The notes under the pieces were generated by a model. It was not told the DNA's origin and made no database searches. It worked only from the letters and a program-made list of their open reading frames with translations. A program made the translations under genes and the position numbers. From contig CAUYUJ010017838.1 of the NCBI GenBank assembly GCA_963575745.1, forward strand, positions 404,585-468,584: DNA of 64,000 nt, read 5' to 3'. Shown piece by piece: positions 1-12,620 of this stretch; within the stretch, counting starts at the first letter, position 1; every line of letters starts with the position of its first letter. Source of the DNA: Prorocentrum cordatum (lineage: Eukaryota; Sar; Dinophyceae; Prorocentrales; Prorocentraceae).

Positions 1-31
1 ACAGCATCATCATCATCAACAACATCATCAA

Positions 32-70
<39 letters not shown>

Positions 71-868
71 GATCCTCCGCCTCCGTCTCCTCGCCCTCCG
101 CCCCTAGTCCCCCCAACTGGTTCTCCCCCATCCTTTCTCAGGCCTCCCGCGTCAATGTTCCTCATCCTCATCTGCATCCTCCCCTCTCGTCTGCTTCTTC
201 TTCCCCCCTCCTCCGCCTCCTCCTCCTCCTGCCCCGCTTCCTCATCCACCTCCTCCTCCGATTCCTCCTCTTCCTCCTTCCTCCGCCGCTTTCTCCTCCT
301 CCTCATCCTCCTCCTCAACCTCCTCCTCGTCCGCATCCAAATCGTCGTCCTCCTGCGCCGCGTCCTCCTGTTCCTGCTCCTGGTCCTAATCCTGCTCCTG
401 CTCCTGCTCCTGCTCCTGCCCCTCCTCCTCCTCCCTATCCCCCTCCCCCTCGGCCTCCTCCTCCTGCTCCTCCTCCTCCTCCTGCTCAACCTCTTCATCT
501 TGCTCCTCCTCCTGATTCTCCCATTGCTCCTCCTCCTCCTCATCCTCCTCCTCCTCCGCCTCCGCCTGCTCATCCTCGTCGTCGTCCTCCTCCTTCTCCT
601 GCTCATCGTCCTTCTCCGCCTCCTCAACCACCTCTTGCTCCCCGTCCCCCGTTTCGCAGTCTATGTCTCCACCACCACCTCCTCCTCCTCCTTCTCCTCC
701 TCCTCCTCCTCCTCCTCCTCCTCATCCCCCTCATTCGTGATCCTCCTCCTCCTCCTTCTCCACCTCCGCCGCCTCCTCCTCCCCCTCCTCCCCGTCCTCT
801 TCCATTGCCTGCTCCTCCTCCTCCTCCTCCTCCGCGTCCTCCTCATCCTCCTCCGCATCATCATCATG

Positions 869-908
<40 letters not shown>

Positions 909-990
909 GCATCAGCAGCATCAGCAGCAGCAGCATCATCCTCCTCCTCCTCCTCCTCATCATCATCATCAGCAGCAGCAGCAGCATCAG

Positions 991-1021
<31 letters not shown>

Positions 1022-1608
1022 GTCATCATCATCATCAGCATCATCATCAGCATCATCATCAGCATCAGCGTCATCATCAGCATCGTCGTCATCATCATTA
1101 ACCGTCGCTTCCTTCACCTCCTCCTCATCATCATGTTCCTGATCCTCCAACGCGTCCTCCTCCTCCTGCTCATCATCGTCATGCTCCTCATCCGCCTCCG
1201 CATCATCCTCCTCCGCCCCTGCCTCCGCATCATGCTCCTCCTCCGCTTCCGCCTGCGCCTCCGCTTCCGCCTCCACCCCCGCCTCCGCGTGCTCATCCTC
1301 GGCGCTGTCCTCCGCACCCTCCTCCTCCTCCTCCTGCTCCTCTTCCTCCTGCTCCCTCTCCTCCTCCTCCTGTTCCTCCTCATGATCCTAAATCTCGTCC
1401 GCATCCCCCTCCTCCTCCGTTTCCGCTGCCTCCTACTCCTCATCCTCATGTTTCTCCCCCCCCCCGCCGCGTCCTCCTCCTCCTGTCCATCCTTCTCCTC
1501 CCCCTCTTCCCCAAATACCAGTCTCAGTATCAGTACCAGTGTCATCACCATCATCATCACCATCATCATTATCATCAGCATCATCATCAGCATCAGCATC
1601 AGCATCAG

Positions 1609-1652
<44 letters not shown>

Positions 1653-1794
1653 GCATCATCATCATCATCATCATCATCAGCATCATCATCATCCTTACCA
1701 TCAACAACAGCATCAGCACCAGCAGCAGCAGCAGCAGCATCGCCACCATCATCACAGACAACCTCATAATCATCATAAAACTCAGTTGCATCGC

Positions 1795-1832
<38 letters not shown>

Positions 1833-2097
1833 GCATCACCATCATCGCCATAACCATCATAATCATCAGCCACATCATCATCAGCAGCAGCAACAACATC
1901 ATCGCCATCACCAGAATCGTCAGCATCGTCATCTGCAGCATCGCCGTCAGCGTCACCATTGCCATTCTCATCAGCATCATCAACAACACCATCACAATCA
2001 TCATCGACATCATCATCGTCATCAGCATCATCATCACCATTGCCATTCTCATCAGCATCATCAGCGTCTACACAATACGCATCAGCAGCACCATCAA

Positions 2098-2133
<36 letters not shown>

Positions 2134-2139
2134 GATCAG

Positions 2140-2170
<31 letters not shown>

Positions 2171-2680
2171 TTCACCAGCAGCAGCGCCATCGGCATCAGC
2201 ATCATCACATTCATCATCACCATCGTCATCATCATCACCATCATCACCATTGCCATCGTTATCGTTATCGTTTTCCGCATCATCGTCACCATATTCACCA
2301 TCGTCGTCATCAACATCACCATCATCGTCAGGAGTAGCACGTTCCTACTATTCATCGCCACCACCAGTCACAACAACAGCATTAACATCATCATCAGCAG
2401 CATATCATCGCCATCGCCGCCGTCGTTGTCATCATCATGATCGCTGTCGTCATCATCAGCAGCATCATAACCATCATCATCATCAGCATTATTGTAACCA
2501 GCATCCATCAGTATCATCATCATTGCCACCATCACCAACCTCACCAGCATCACCATCACCATCGTCTTCATCATCATCCTCATCATCAGCATCACCATCA
2601 TCATTTTCACCACCATCATCAACAACATTGTCAGCCTCATAATCACCGTTAGCATCATCATCACTATTATTCGCCAGTCA
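1..2680. repeat. CAT/CTC trinucleotide microsatellite block
   Basis: The plus strand is almost entirely interrupted CAT and CTC/CCT triplets: CTC-rich to about 860, CAT-rich to 1100, CTC-rich to 1530, then CAT-rich to about 2660, with CAG and CGT interruptions. Long open frames exist on both strands (for example 155-2440 plus) but translate to homopolymeric Leu/Ile/Ser/His/Asp/Met/Arg, so none is called a gene. Confidence 0.95.
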
Positions 2681-2845
2681 GTGTTTGTACTGAAGGGGTC
2701 TTAGCGGAAATTGAAACAAATGCGAAAAATCTTCGCCGATGTTGGTAGCCGGCTGGGTTCCCGGTTCCCGGGTCCGGGTTCCCGGTTTCTTGGTTATTGG
2801 TTCCTGGCAGTTTTAAAACCACGCACTGATTGTGATTTTTCACGG
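2681..2845. other. short unique spacer with CCGGGTTC repeats
   Basis: This is a break between two trinucleotide blocks. At about 2748-2800 it holds a degenerate CCGGGTTCCCGG repeat able to form short hairpins. No coding signal is visible. Confidence 0.6.
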
Positions 2846-2849
2846 GTGT

Positions 2850-3250
2850 AGTCATTATCATCATCATCCTCGTCACCATCATCATCATCAGCTTCATCTT
2901 CAGCATCATCATCAACATAATCAGAATCCTCATCCCCTTCCTCCTTATCCACCTCCCCCTTCTCTTCCTACTCCTCCTCCTCCGCATCCTCCTCCTCCAC
3001 ATCCTCCTCCTCCTCCTCCTCCTTCGCCTCCGCCTCTGCCCCCGCGTCCGCCCGAGCCCCCGCCACCGCCGCCTCCGCCTCGGCTTCCGCCACCGCCTCG
3101 GCATCCGCCTGTGCATCCGCCTGTGTTTCCGCCTCCGCCCTTTCCGCCCGTCCGCTCTTCCGTCTTCCCCGCCACCTCCTCGTCATCCTCCTTCGCCCTC
3201 TTCGCCCCCCCCTCCTCCTGCTCCGCCTGGCGCTGCGGGCCATTCGCGGT
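2850..3250. repeat. CAT/CTC/CCG trinucleotide block
   Basis: CAT triplets (2850-2920) pass into CTC (2935-3025) and then GCC/TCC-rich triplets up to about 3250. Translations are low complexity in every frame. Confidence 0.85.
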
Positions 3251-4435
3251 CTCGCTCCGCGCATCAGGACCCATGCCCCACCCTCTGCCTCAGTCGGGCG
3301 GCTGAGGCAGGAGGTGGGGCCTCAGGAAACGGCCTCTGCTCCCGAGACCCCGCCGAAGGACAGGAAAGAAGCCTCAAACATCCACAGAGGGCCTCGAGGG
3401 AGGAGGGAGGCGGGATCCGAGGGACCGCAAGTCAAAGACCCGAGGCCTAGGCCACTTAGCCCCCCGACCACCACCTCCATAATGGAAGTCGACCTCCTTC
3501 TCGCGAATACGACGCGGAGGTGATAGTGGGGGGTCCAATTCTTGCGCACGAGTGCCCCCCCCAGACTTGTGTCAGCGCTGGCCTGGGACAGCCCCCCGAT
3601 CGCTGAAATATGCAAAAAGTTAGTTTGAAGTTGTGTTAAAGTTCTTTATTTGTTTTTCAAAAAAGTTGTGTTCGAGGTTTCCTCCAAGGTTCTCTGAAAA
3701 ACGGCGCGTGTCATGCCATATGCATGCAGCAAGCAAGGTGTGTTGTCCCCGCTGGAAGCTGGCACTGGCCAGGCTTGCGCGACGCATGGCGTTCCAGTGG
3801 GAGGCGCCGCGTGGTCGGGGACGTGCCTAGTGGACAGTTCACGGACACTGTGGCGTTCAAGCGGGTGGTGGTTGTTCGGCGCCTAGTTGGCGCTACCTGC
3901 TAGGGTTGGTCTTTCACTGCCCAGACGATGGGCTACTGGACTGTGGAGCCATACGCCGCCGCATGATTGATGCGTTTCTCAACGATCGGGGTTGCACCAT
4001 GGAACTGCAGCGCCCGCCAGCGTCAGAAGTTGCCAACTCCGCCAGTTTTGGCATTGGCGCAACACCGAAAAAGGCGGAGGGGGGAGGAGGAGAAGGAGGA
4101 GTGGAGGAGGAGAGGGGGGCAGGGGGGGGGGAGCAGGTTTGGGGAAGAGTGGAAGATGCGATGGAGGCAAGCGGACTGGAAGGATGAGGGGACGAGGAAA
4201 AATGAGACAGCGAGGGGAAGGTAGAGAAGGCAAGGGAATGCTGAGAGGGCAGTTGGAGCAGACGGACAGAGGGCAGAGGACGGTTGCACACCCCTCGCCG
4301 TTTAGTCCTTCTCCACCGTCGCGGTCCTCATTCCCTCGGCATTTGTCCTCCTCCATCGTTTCTGTCCTCCCTCGTCCCTCTGTCCTCCGTCGCGCATACA
4401 TCCGTATCGTCCCCATCCTCGCCATTACGTTACAA
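3251..4435. other. intergenic sequence, no gene seen
   Basis: Mixed-composition sequence with only short open frames of no recognisable character. It contains a TTGAAGTTGTGTTAAAGTT stretch near 3623 like those at 14.4 and 14.7 kb, and a GGAGG-rich purine tract at about 4078-4140. Confidence 0.5.
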
Positions 4436-4515
4436 GTACTAGTAGCAGCAGCCGTGGTAATACTAATTGTAGTCGTAATCGTAGTAGTGGCACTGGCAGT
4501 CGTAGTAGTGGTGGA

Positions 4516-4571
<56 letters not shown>

Positions 4572-4602
4572 CAGTAGTAGTAGTAGTAGTAGTAGCAGTA
4601 GC

Positions 4603-4642
<40 letters not shown>

Positions 4643-4674
4643 CCAGTAGTTGTAGCAGTTGGTGTTGATGTATG

Positions 4675-4715
<41 letters not shown>

Positions 4716-4799
4716 CAGTAGTGGTAGCAGCACTAGAATTCAAAGTATAATAACCTGTAGTAGCATTATGAGTAGTAGTAAGGCTAATACTAGCAGTGC

Positions 4800-4848
<49 letters not shown>

Positions 4849-4990
4849 CGTAGCAGTAGCAGTAGTAGTAGTAGTAGTAGTAGTAGTCGTAGTAGTAGTA
4901 ATAGTAGTAGTAGTAGTGGTAGTAGCAGTCGTAGTAGAACCAACAACAACAGTAACACTAGTAGTAACAGTAGCAGAAGGAGTGGTAGTA
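4436..4990. repeat. AGT trinucleotide microsatellite
   Basis: About 550 bp of AGT/GTA triplets with occasional GCA, GTG and ACT interruptions. The translations are poly-Val, poly-Ser or poly-Leu and are not genes. Confidence 0.95.
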
Positions 4991-5212
4991 GCAGCAGGCA
5001 GTAGACAGGAAGCAAGGAACCTGGATGAATCGGGCGGACATTGACAATAAAAAGCAAGGAGGTTACGGATACAGGGTCAGGAAGAGAGACGGCATACACG
5101 GGAAATGGGATGCATTGGACATTTGTTGGCAAGAAGCGTCGCCACGGGAGGCGAGGCGCGGCCTGCGCTGCTGTGCTTCCAGCAGCCACCGCGACAGTCC
5201 AGCCCGACGTCC

Positions 5213-8200
5213 TCAGCCAGACATGGCCAGGACGGACTCCACATACTTCTCCATCCACTTCTCGAGCTGGATCGTCGGCGTGCTGTCGCCGACCTCCTTC
5301 TTCAGCTTGGCGCAGAACTTGTGCCAGGTCACCTCGTTGGCGCCGAACTTCGCATGGCCGAGCACCCGCTTGGCCTCGCACATTGCGAGGGCACCCGACC
5401 GCAGCAGCCGCTGGAACTCTCCAGCCTCCTTCAGCAGCTCGATGGCGCCCTCCTTGAACCCGAAGGTCTCGGCAATCTTCTGCAGGTTCGATGTCAGTGC
5501 CTTGAGGTCCTGCACCCCTTTCTCGAGAACGTCGCCGTCTATCTGGAGGGGCGTCTTCTTGGCCAGCTTGGCCGCGGCTGCGATGTCGACGACGTCGTCG
5601 GCCTTCACCTTCAGGCCGCTCGCCCAGCGAGCATCGGCGCCAGCAGCGTCCTTAACCACCCCCTTGAACTGACCAATGGCCGCTGCGACCTTGTCGGAAG
5701 GGAACGCATCTCGAGGTGGCTCTCGGAAGCAGCATTGACCGTGTTCTCGACCGCCGTCGTCTCGATGTGGATGCAGCCATCCTTTGAGCACTCAACCTGC
5801 CCTTCGGTCAGCGAGCGGACGGCCCCGAACAACGCAGCGATCAAGCCTCTCACCATGACCTGTGCCTCGTCAGCCTGAGCCCTGCTGTCGTCCGAATCTC
5901 CGAGCTGTTCGTATACAAGCCGCCTCTGCCTCAACGCCCGCACCTTGTGGATCGAGGTCGCACAGCTCACGATCGATTTGTTCGCGCGCTCGATCTTGCA
6001 GATCCCCGCGGCCAATTGAATCGGCGTCTCCGCTTGGGCGTGGGACCACCCGTCGGCAGTCTGCAGGAACTGGAGGACGCTCTCCCCAGCTTTCCCCGCA
6101 CCGGCCGCGTCCTTCATGTCCTGAGACCCACGAGCGACCACATCGCAAGCGTCCTCGATCCTCTTAGGCGTCATGGTGGGGAGGCTCTCGTCCGATATGG
6201 ACGTCGCGGCGGCCATGGAACGTTGGTGGTCCGACGCTTGTTCCAGGAATTTCATGACGTCGTCAATGTTCGCCAAGTGCCCCTTGGCGCCGAAGGTCTG
6301 GAAGGGGGTGCTGCTGTCCACGAGATCGAACCCACCTCCGTGCCCTAGGCACGGAGCAAGCGACCCACCGTGTACACATGGCACCCAAGACAAGTCAACG
6401 CACGGGCTCCAAGAAGAAGAGCTGGGCCCAAGCTTGCCCAAGAGGGCCCAAGATGGGTCAGGGGGGCTCCCAGATGGGCCAAGAGGGCCCTGAGGGTTAC
6501 AAGACAGCCCAAGATGGCTCCAGCCCCCAGGAAGGCCAGCCTCAAGAGGGCCCCAAGAGAGCCCCAAGACAAACCCCCACATCAACCTTACGGCGTAATC
6601 TTGGCTGGTGGCCATCTTGAAGCCCTATTGGGAGCCATCTTGGATCCCCTTGGGGGGCCCCAGAGCGCCCCGACGCTCCAATCATGCCTCAGGCACGCCA
6701 AACTGGTGCTCCGGGATGGCCCCACGATGGCCCCAGCCAGCCCCGAACCAGGCGACAGGAAAGTTAGTTCGGGGCCATCTCGAGGCCACATTGGGATCAT
6801 CTTGGATCCCCCATGGGAGCCCTTCAGGAGCCCAGCGAAAGTTCCAAGACGTCCCAAGATGGACCCTCCCTCCTCCGTCTGCCTCCTCCCTCCTTCTCCT
6901 CCTCCTCCTCCTCCTCCTCTTCCTCCTCTTTCTCCTCCTCCCAACCCGCTCATTATCACTCCTCACTCCTCCACCTTCTATCATCCTCTCTCCTCCCAGC
7001 TCCCTCGACGAGGCCCGAACAGGCCCAGCGCCGCGCCGAAGGGGCCCCGCGCATCCAAGACACCTCCGAGAACCTCGAGAATATATCCCGAACGATGTCC
7101 ACGAGCCCCCATGCCCACAACCCTGCGATCGGAGGCGGAACTGGCCGAAGGCCACCTGAGAACTCGCGCCATTGCTGAATAGCCTCTGCAATCCCGTCAA
7201 CAGAAAGGTCGCTCGCCCCCTTGCCCTTGCTGATAACACTCACCTTGCACCTCGCAACCTGGGATGCCACGTGGTCGAGGGCGCCCGCCAGTCCGCGAAG
7301 CACTACCCTGCGCCTTGAATGTAGTCACAGCTTTCTTCAGCACCCCAAGGTCGAGGTTCTCAACGTCGCGCTCCAGCATGTCGTGCAGCAAATTTGTTGC
7401 GTCGGTGCACTCGTCGATGAGTTCTTGCGTTAACCTCTCCCCTGACACGGCCACGTCGTTCAGATATCCCTTCCAAGCAGCGACGCCGTGGAGCACCGCA
7501 GTCACGTTGTCGACCAAGGTTTGTCCTCCACCTTTGCGTACCTGTGCTAGTTGGCGACCTTGCTCGATGCACTGGGTGTCTGAGCCGTCGCAGATCAAGA
7601 TCAAGCCTTCAAGCACCCTCATCACCTCGAATAGTGTCGCCAACGTCATCTCATCGATCGAACCTGGCTTCTGGGCGAACTGCTGCATCGCCACCGCGCA
7701 AACATGGCGGATGCGTTCCTTGATGCTGGGGCCGTTGGCCAACATGGGAGTGACCACTTTGTCAAGCATCAACTGGCGAAACTTCGAGGCCTTCTCCATG
7801 GCGGACCCGTCCGTCGTGCTGAGAGCGGGCTGCAGAGGGTTGAACAGGCGGGCGCCCTCGCCCCCCAGTCCGTCGGTGGTAGACGAGCACCGCGGCGCGC
7901 AGCACGCAATGACCTGCTTGAGCTTCTCGTCAGTAGCTTGGCCGTCGATCGGACCGAGATAAGCCATGCGCCTCTCGAGCAGCAGGTCCTTGATGTTGGA
8001 GGGCCAATCCGACGCGAACTCAGACAACTTCGCAAGGTCAACCTGCAAGTCCGAGAGCGGGCGCTTGGAGTTATCCTTGCTTGCGAATTCAATAACGATG
8101 TTAAGCCTATCCAGGTGCTGCTTGAGAACAAAGTAGTTCGATGGCTGAGGATTCATCTGCTGCAACTCGTCCAATAGCTTATTCGCGAAGCGGCAGTGCA

Positions 8201-9530
8201 ACCTAGAATGCTTGCTAATCGAAAAAGCTGCCTGACAAGGAAGAAGTGCGATGAACTCCTCGACTGTCCGCCGCTCGTGCTTGCCAGCCTTCGTGTCGCC
8301 GAAAGAGGAGGCGGCATCACCCAGTGACTTACGCTTCCTGTTGGCACCTCCCACTGTGCTGGCCACGCTCGGCGCCCCGAGATTCGGGGAGGAATCAGGT
8401 TTGCTCGGGCTTCCAATCGCAGACTTGGCACCCCTGGGACCTTTGGACGGCGTCACCCTCAACATCTTCGCCTCTGGCTGATGGGCGCCGCCGCTGTCAT
8501 TGCATCCGTCCTCCTCCTCGCCGTCCTCACTGCCCGATCCAGCCTCGTCCTCCTCATCATCTTCATCATCTCCGCCTCCGTCATCGGGGTCATCACGATC
8601 TCGCCGCGAGCCAGGGCCTCCACCTCCACCTTCACTACCTGCGGCAGCACTGCGCTGCTTGATGTCGGCTGTGCTCAGGCGGCAGTTCCGAAGCTTCTGA
8701 AACATCATCGCCTCCGGAGAACGCTTCGCGTTGGCAAAATGCGTCAGGTTCTTAAACGTGCTGTTGCCCTGGCCTGCGAAGAGATGATTCTCGATGGGCA
8801 TATTGTAGTCCGACTTGCGCACTTCGTATGTGCGGTACATCTGGTATTGCGCCCCCTTCTTCTCCCCCTCGTCATCCTTGAGCACACCCTTGTACTGCGT
8901 CCCCTTCTCGCTGAGAAGGTCCTGCAGCTTGTATCCCAGCTCCGACGGTTCCTTGCCGAACTCCTCCTGGAACTCCCCTGGCGTGAAACCCCGCTTGTCC
9001 TTGAACACCGTGAAGCCAGTCGACGTGGCCTCCAAGACATCCGACGGCAGAATATTCGTCTTGAGGCTGCTCTGGGCCTTCTTCCTGTCCTCGATCTCCC
9101 CGGAGGCCTCGTTGAAAGGCAACTGCAGCGCATAATTATCGTCAGCCATGTCCTGGCAGAACTGCTGGTAGGACACGTTCTCGCACAAGTAGAGTCCAGC
9201 CTTCAATGCTGTGAAGATCTCCTCGCAGTCGAGGCACCCTGAGTCGGTCTGCACCTTGGCGCCGGAGAAGCGGCAGCTGGTCGGCCAGCGGCAAGATTTC
9301 GCTGGCTTGGTGCAGCAGGGGCAAGAGTCGACCTTCTTCTTAGCGTACTTCTGGGCCTTCACGGACTGCGCGTCAGCCACGGCCTGGGATGGCCCCGCAG
9401 GGGCCGCCCCGACGGGGGTGTCGCCAAGGATTTGGCCGTCCTCGTCTGGACCACCCAGTGCGGCAGCAATGCCCGAGAAGCCAGCGTCGCTGGCTGATTA
9501 CCTCGTGACCTTCTGCTTCTTGCCTGGCAT
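5213..9530 (-). CDS. gene A: cysteine-rich protein of unknown function, interrupted
   Basis: Read on the minus strand from ATG at 9530 (MPGKKQKVTR). A TAA at 9500-9498 follows directly, after which the same frame stays open (SASDAGFSGI...) to about 7310. The N-terminal part has a cysteine cluster (CPCC, then CRWPTSC, then CLDC, near 9330-9215) that could bind zinc, then charged Asp/Glu-rich and helical segments. Coding quality shifts frame at about 7310 (to VLRGLAGALDHVASQ), stops near 7244-7150, resumes at about 6340 (GGFDLVDSST) and shifts frame again at about 5710 before the TGA at 5213. CAAG/GTGAGT at 7244/7243 is a consensus 5' splice site. Composition and the helical, non-repetitive translation argue for a real gene. 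The stop and two frame changes mean a decayed copy or sequence errors. I do not recognise the family. Confidence 0.7.
6353..7243 (-). other. probable intron of gene A
   Basis: It starts at the GTGAGT donor (7243-7238). It contains a CTC-rich tract (6890-6945) and CCAAGATGG/CCAAGAGGG-type degenerate repeats (6410-6850) like those elsewhere in intergenic DNA. The acceptor is not fixed; AG dinucleotides near 6345-6352 are candidates but do not all keep phase. The donor could instead lie nearer 7150, because coding-like sequence runs a little past 7243. Confidence 0.5.
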
Positions 9531-10319
9531 CGCGGGTCTGAGATCGGAAGGTGCCCGACGTGGCACCTGAGGCCACGTGGCGAGGGCTCTTAGCCCGAAA
9601 CCGTACAAAGCCAAAACAGCTGCGGTGGGAGGTGGAGGAGGAGGAGGAGGAGGAGGAGACGTGGGCAAGACCAAATCTCTCCGGCACACACATAGCAAGA
9701 TTCCTCTGGCACGTAGCATAGCGCCTCGCCGTTCCTGCGGTTCAGATCGGGCAAATCGGGAACATAGGCTGACCGATAGCAGAGAACAGCACGTGCACGA
9801 CCGCAAGTGCTCGAATACCGTGTGATTGTTTAGGTGTTGCATGTGTGCGCATACCGTCGATGACATGCATTTGCGTGCCCATGCATAGCCCCCTAAGGCG
9901 CCCTCCTCAAATCTACGATCGTCACGTGTTCCCATTCCGCTGACGCCTGAGACGCGTCAGTTCGCACTCCGACGGAATCGATGGACAGAGGAATGGAAGA
10001 GGAGCGGAGGAGTGGAGGAGCACATTCACCAGGTGCTTGGGTGAGTGGAAAGGGGGGGCGAGAGGATGGTTTGGGAAGCAGGGTGGGATGGTAATGGAAC
10101 CCACTCGCACGCCAGGGCCAGCATGAAAGGTCGAACGCGCATGCCCAGCTGACATGACAACTAACGGCACCGTCGAGAGAAGGTAAAGGCTGCCAGTGAA
10201 CATATCTGGCGCAAAACACGCTCGATAATTTCATGGTCAATTTCTATTCTGTGGTGTGGAATGTGCGCATTGGCATGTTATTTTGAGCGGGCGCGAGGTA
10301 CCATGCATGCCCGAAGCGA
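9531..10319. other. intergenic, no gene seen
   Basis: Upstream side of gene A. A short GGA-triplet run lies at 9627-9657. Open frames are short and unlike protein. No spliced-leader relic or other signal was seen just upstream of the gene A ATG. Confidence 0.5.
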
Positions 10320-10770
10320 AAGCACTAGGAGGCATGAAGCACACAGGAGCCCAATGCACCTAAGGCCCGAAAGCCCCCTGAGACGCCTAAGGCCCAAGAA
10401 ACCCGATGACGCCTAAGCCCGCAAGATGCCTTCATATGCCTAAGGCCCTAAGATGCCACCAGGTACCTAAAGCCTTACAGTGCCCCAATATTTCCAAGGC
10501 CCCAGATGCCCCAATACGCATACATTCCAGACCGCATATGCAGATGGCACTTAATGCCCTCAGACGCCGGACGCCCCCAAGAAGCCATAAGACGCATAAG
10601 GCCCCAAGATGCCGTAAGACGCCAAAGGCCCAATGATGCCCCCATCCACCGTAGTAGATCCCAAGATGCCTTAAGACGCCTGAGGCCCCAAGATGCCCCT
10701 GGCCGCTCACGGCCCCAAGATGCCCTGAGAAGCCCCCCCAGAGACCTTTAGGCGCCATAGGCCTTAGAGA
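10320..10770. repeat. degenerate CCCAAGATGCC repeats
   Basis: Irregular units of about 20-30 bp built on AAGGCCCCAAGATGCC(T/C)TAAGACGCC. The same family returns at 11,880-12,160 and, as CCAAGAGG/CCAAGATGG variants, at 6.4-6.8, 24.1, 45.6 and 59-62 kb. Confidence 0.75.
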
Positions 10771-11084
10771 CACAAGCAGAGGACACTCAGACTCACTCAA
10801 ACAAGAGGCAGAAGTCCAATGTTCGCACCAGCCGATGTGCGAAACAGAGTTGGCGTCACCGCGTTTGCGGTCTCGCCTGCGAAATAGTGGCGCCTTTGCG
10901 CGAAATCGAAAGCCTTAGTGCCAGCGCGATTGGTGCAGCCTTCCCCCCCCTCCCTCCAACCCCGTTGGTAAATTGAAGATGGCGCTCCCTCCTCCCTCCT
11001 CTCTCCTCCCAGCTCCTCTCCCCTCCTCCTCCCCAGCCTTCCTCCCCTCCTCCCTCATCTGCCATCTGCCAATGGAGGCGTGGT
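10771..11084. other. intergenic, no gene seen
   Basis: Downstream flank of gene B, with a pyrimidine-rich tract (about 10,985-11,060). Nothing else is recognised. Confidence 0.4.
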
Positions 11085-11739
11085 TCAGTCATACTTCTGA
11101 GTGTCAACCTGCGTCTGCTGAGGCTCAGGCGCGACTGCAAACTGCTGCCGCGCCACTGCAGGCTGATGCTGCGCAACTGCCGACTGCTGGTGCGCGACTG
11201 CCGACTGCTGTTGTTGTTGCTGCAGGCTCGCACCCTCATGAGCGACAACTCCTGGGCGAACCTTCTGTGTCGGAGGCTCGGCCTGAGGCTCGACCTCGGC
11301 AGACCAGGCCTCGGAGGATCCGAGGCTCGAGTTAGGAAGAACAGGCGCTGGAGGAGGAAGAACGCCCCCAGGAAAGGCGGCGTCTGGCGTCGCCGGCGAC
11401 GGAACAGAATCCGCGGGAAGACTATCCTCTTTCTGGATCGCCTCCGCAGCAAGCTCAGACTGGCGATTCTCTGCGCTCGCGCTCCTCAACTTCGGGAGCC
11501 AAGCAGTTGGAGACAATTGCCCTGGCGGCGCAGGAGCACGCACTGGCAGCGTGGAACTGGCGGAGCCGCGGCCAAAAAGAACAGCAGCAGCATCAACCTC
11601 GGTAGCCCCCCTCTCGGCCTCAACTCGGCGGACCATCTCACGCTGCTCATGCTTCCACTGGCTCTCGTCAGGGTGGACCAGCTCAATCTTCCCTGTGGCC
11701 AGAAGCGATGGTGGCATGACTACTTGCACTCGGCGCTCG
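11085..11739 (-). CDS. gene B: 3' exon of a Gln/Pro-rich protein
   Basis: The minus-strand frame is open to TGA at 11,085. A polypyrimidine tract ending TTTTTTTCAG (11,750-11,740) is a strong 3' splice site, so the exon is taken to start at 11,739 (ERRVQVVMPPSLLATGK). The first part is protein-like (GKIELVHPDESQWKHEQREM, then a charged helix). The second half is Pro/Ser/Ala-rich and ends with a Gln run and about four degenerate SAVAQHQ octapeptide repeats, usually a disordered tail. No upstream exon was found in the next kilobase. If there is no intron, an internal ATG at about 11,716 would be the start. No family is recognised. Confidence 0.5.
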
Positions 11740-11750
11740 CTGAAAAAAAG
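11740..11750 (-). other. candidate 3' splice site of gene B
   Basis: The minus strand reads CTTTTTTTCAG immediately before the protein-like reading frame starts. It is the cleanest polypyrimidine-AG in this part of the window. Confidence 0.5.
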
Positions 11751-11879
11751 GGCCGGGCGTGTGTCACACAAAAAAACCGTTTGCACTGGGAAGCGGCTGC
11801 CACATGTAGACAACGATCGGTGCGCGGGGCATTCACTCGAAGAACGGCACATCACCGATGACACAATTTATTGCTCAAG

Positions 11880-12160
11880 CTCCAAGATGCCCACGGAAGC
11901 CTACTACCTCAAGGTGGGACGCCTGAGGCCCTACGAAATTGAATAAACCTAAAGCCCGAAGTGGCCCCAATATGCCTAAGGCCCCTAGAAGCGAGAATAT
12001 GGTGAAGACCCAAGAACGCCCTCAGCTGCCTCTGGTCCCGAGATGCATAAGGCCGCGGGAAGCCCTCATACACAGGAGGCCCAAAGCTATCCCAGACTGC
12101 CCAGGTCCCAAGATGCAACCATATTCCTAAGGCCCTGGGGAGCCTAAAGGCCCCGAGTGC
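11880..12160. repeat. degenerate CCTAAGGCCCCAAGATGC repeats
   Basis: Same family as 10,320-10,770: CCTAAGGCCC and CCCAAGATGC phrases at irregular spacing. No coding potential. Confidence 0.65.
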
Positions 12161-12588
12161 CTCACCACACGCACGTTGCTCTACCACATGCAACAGAAAT
12201 CATCCATCCCTGCAAAGGGAACCCTCGGCGAATTTGATTACCTGCCACCGCGACGGTGCGAGGCCCAGGCCCTCGTCGGAAGACGCTGCGCAACCAAACT
12301 GCATTGATGCAGTTCCATGGTCTCGGCGCTGACCACTGCAAACCCAAGAAACGACACCCAGCAACGCGCGCACATGCCAACCATGTGTAAGCATTCGTAA
12401 CCACGCCTGTATTTCGCACCAGGCTACCCCTCCCCCAATAACCCACGACTCCACGAAGGGCGATCAGCAAGTGGTCTTGCCTTAGGGCCGGATGCCCTGG
12501 GCTCAATGCCCAAAGCTCACTGGAACAAAAATCACCCCCCCTCCCACACGAAGACGCCCTCCCATCACTACACGAACGCGCACGCACG
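12161..12588. other. intergenic, nothing recognised
   Basis: Mixed sequence leading into the poly-C run. Open frames in both directions are short and not protein-like. Confidence 0.4.

Positions 12589-12620
<32 letters not shown>
12589..12620 (+). repeat. poly-C run, 32 nt
   Basis: An uninterrupted run of C on the plus strand, followed by an ACCC and A-run. A G-quadruplex or i-motif is possible. Read length through such a run is unreliable. Confidence 0.9.

Noticed and set aside
155-2440. 761-codon plus-strand open frame
   Set aside because: Translation is only Leu, Ile, Ser and His runs from CTC/CAT triplets; several frames on both strands are equally open.
6310-6330. tRNA B-box-like GGTTCGATC on the minus strand
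   Set aside because: Lies in the coding frame of gene A, and no cloverleaf or A-box could be found around it.
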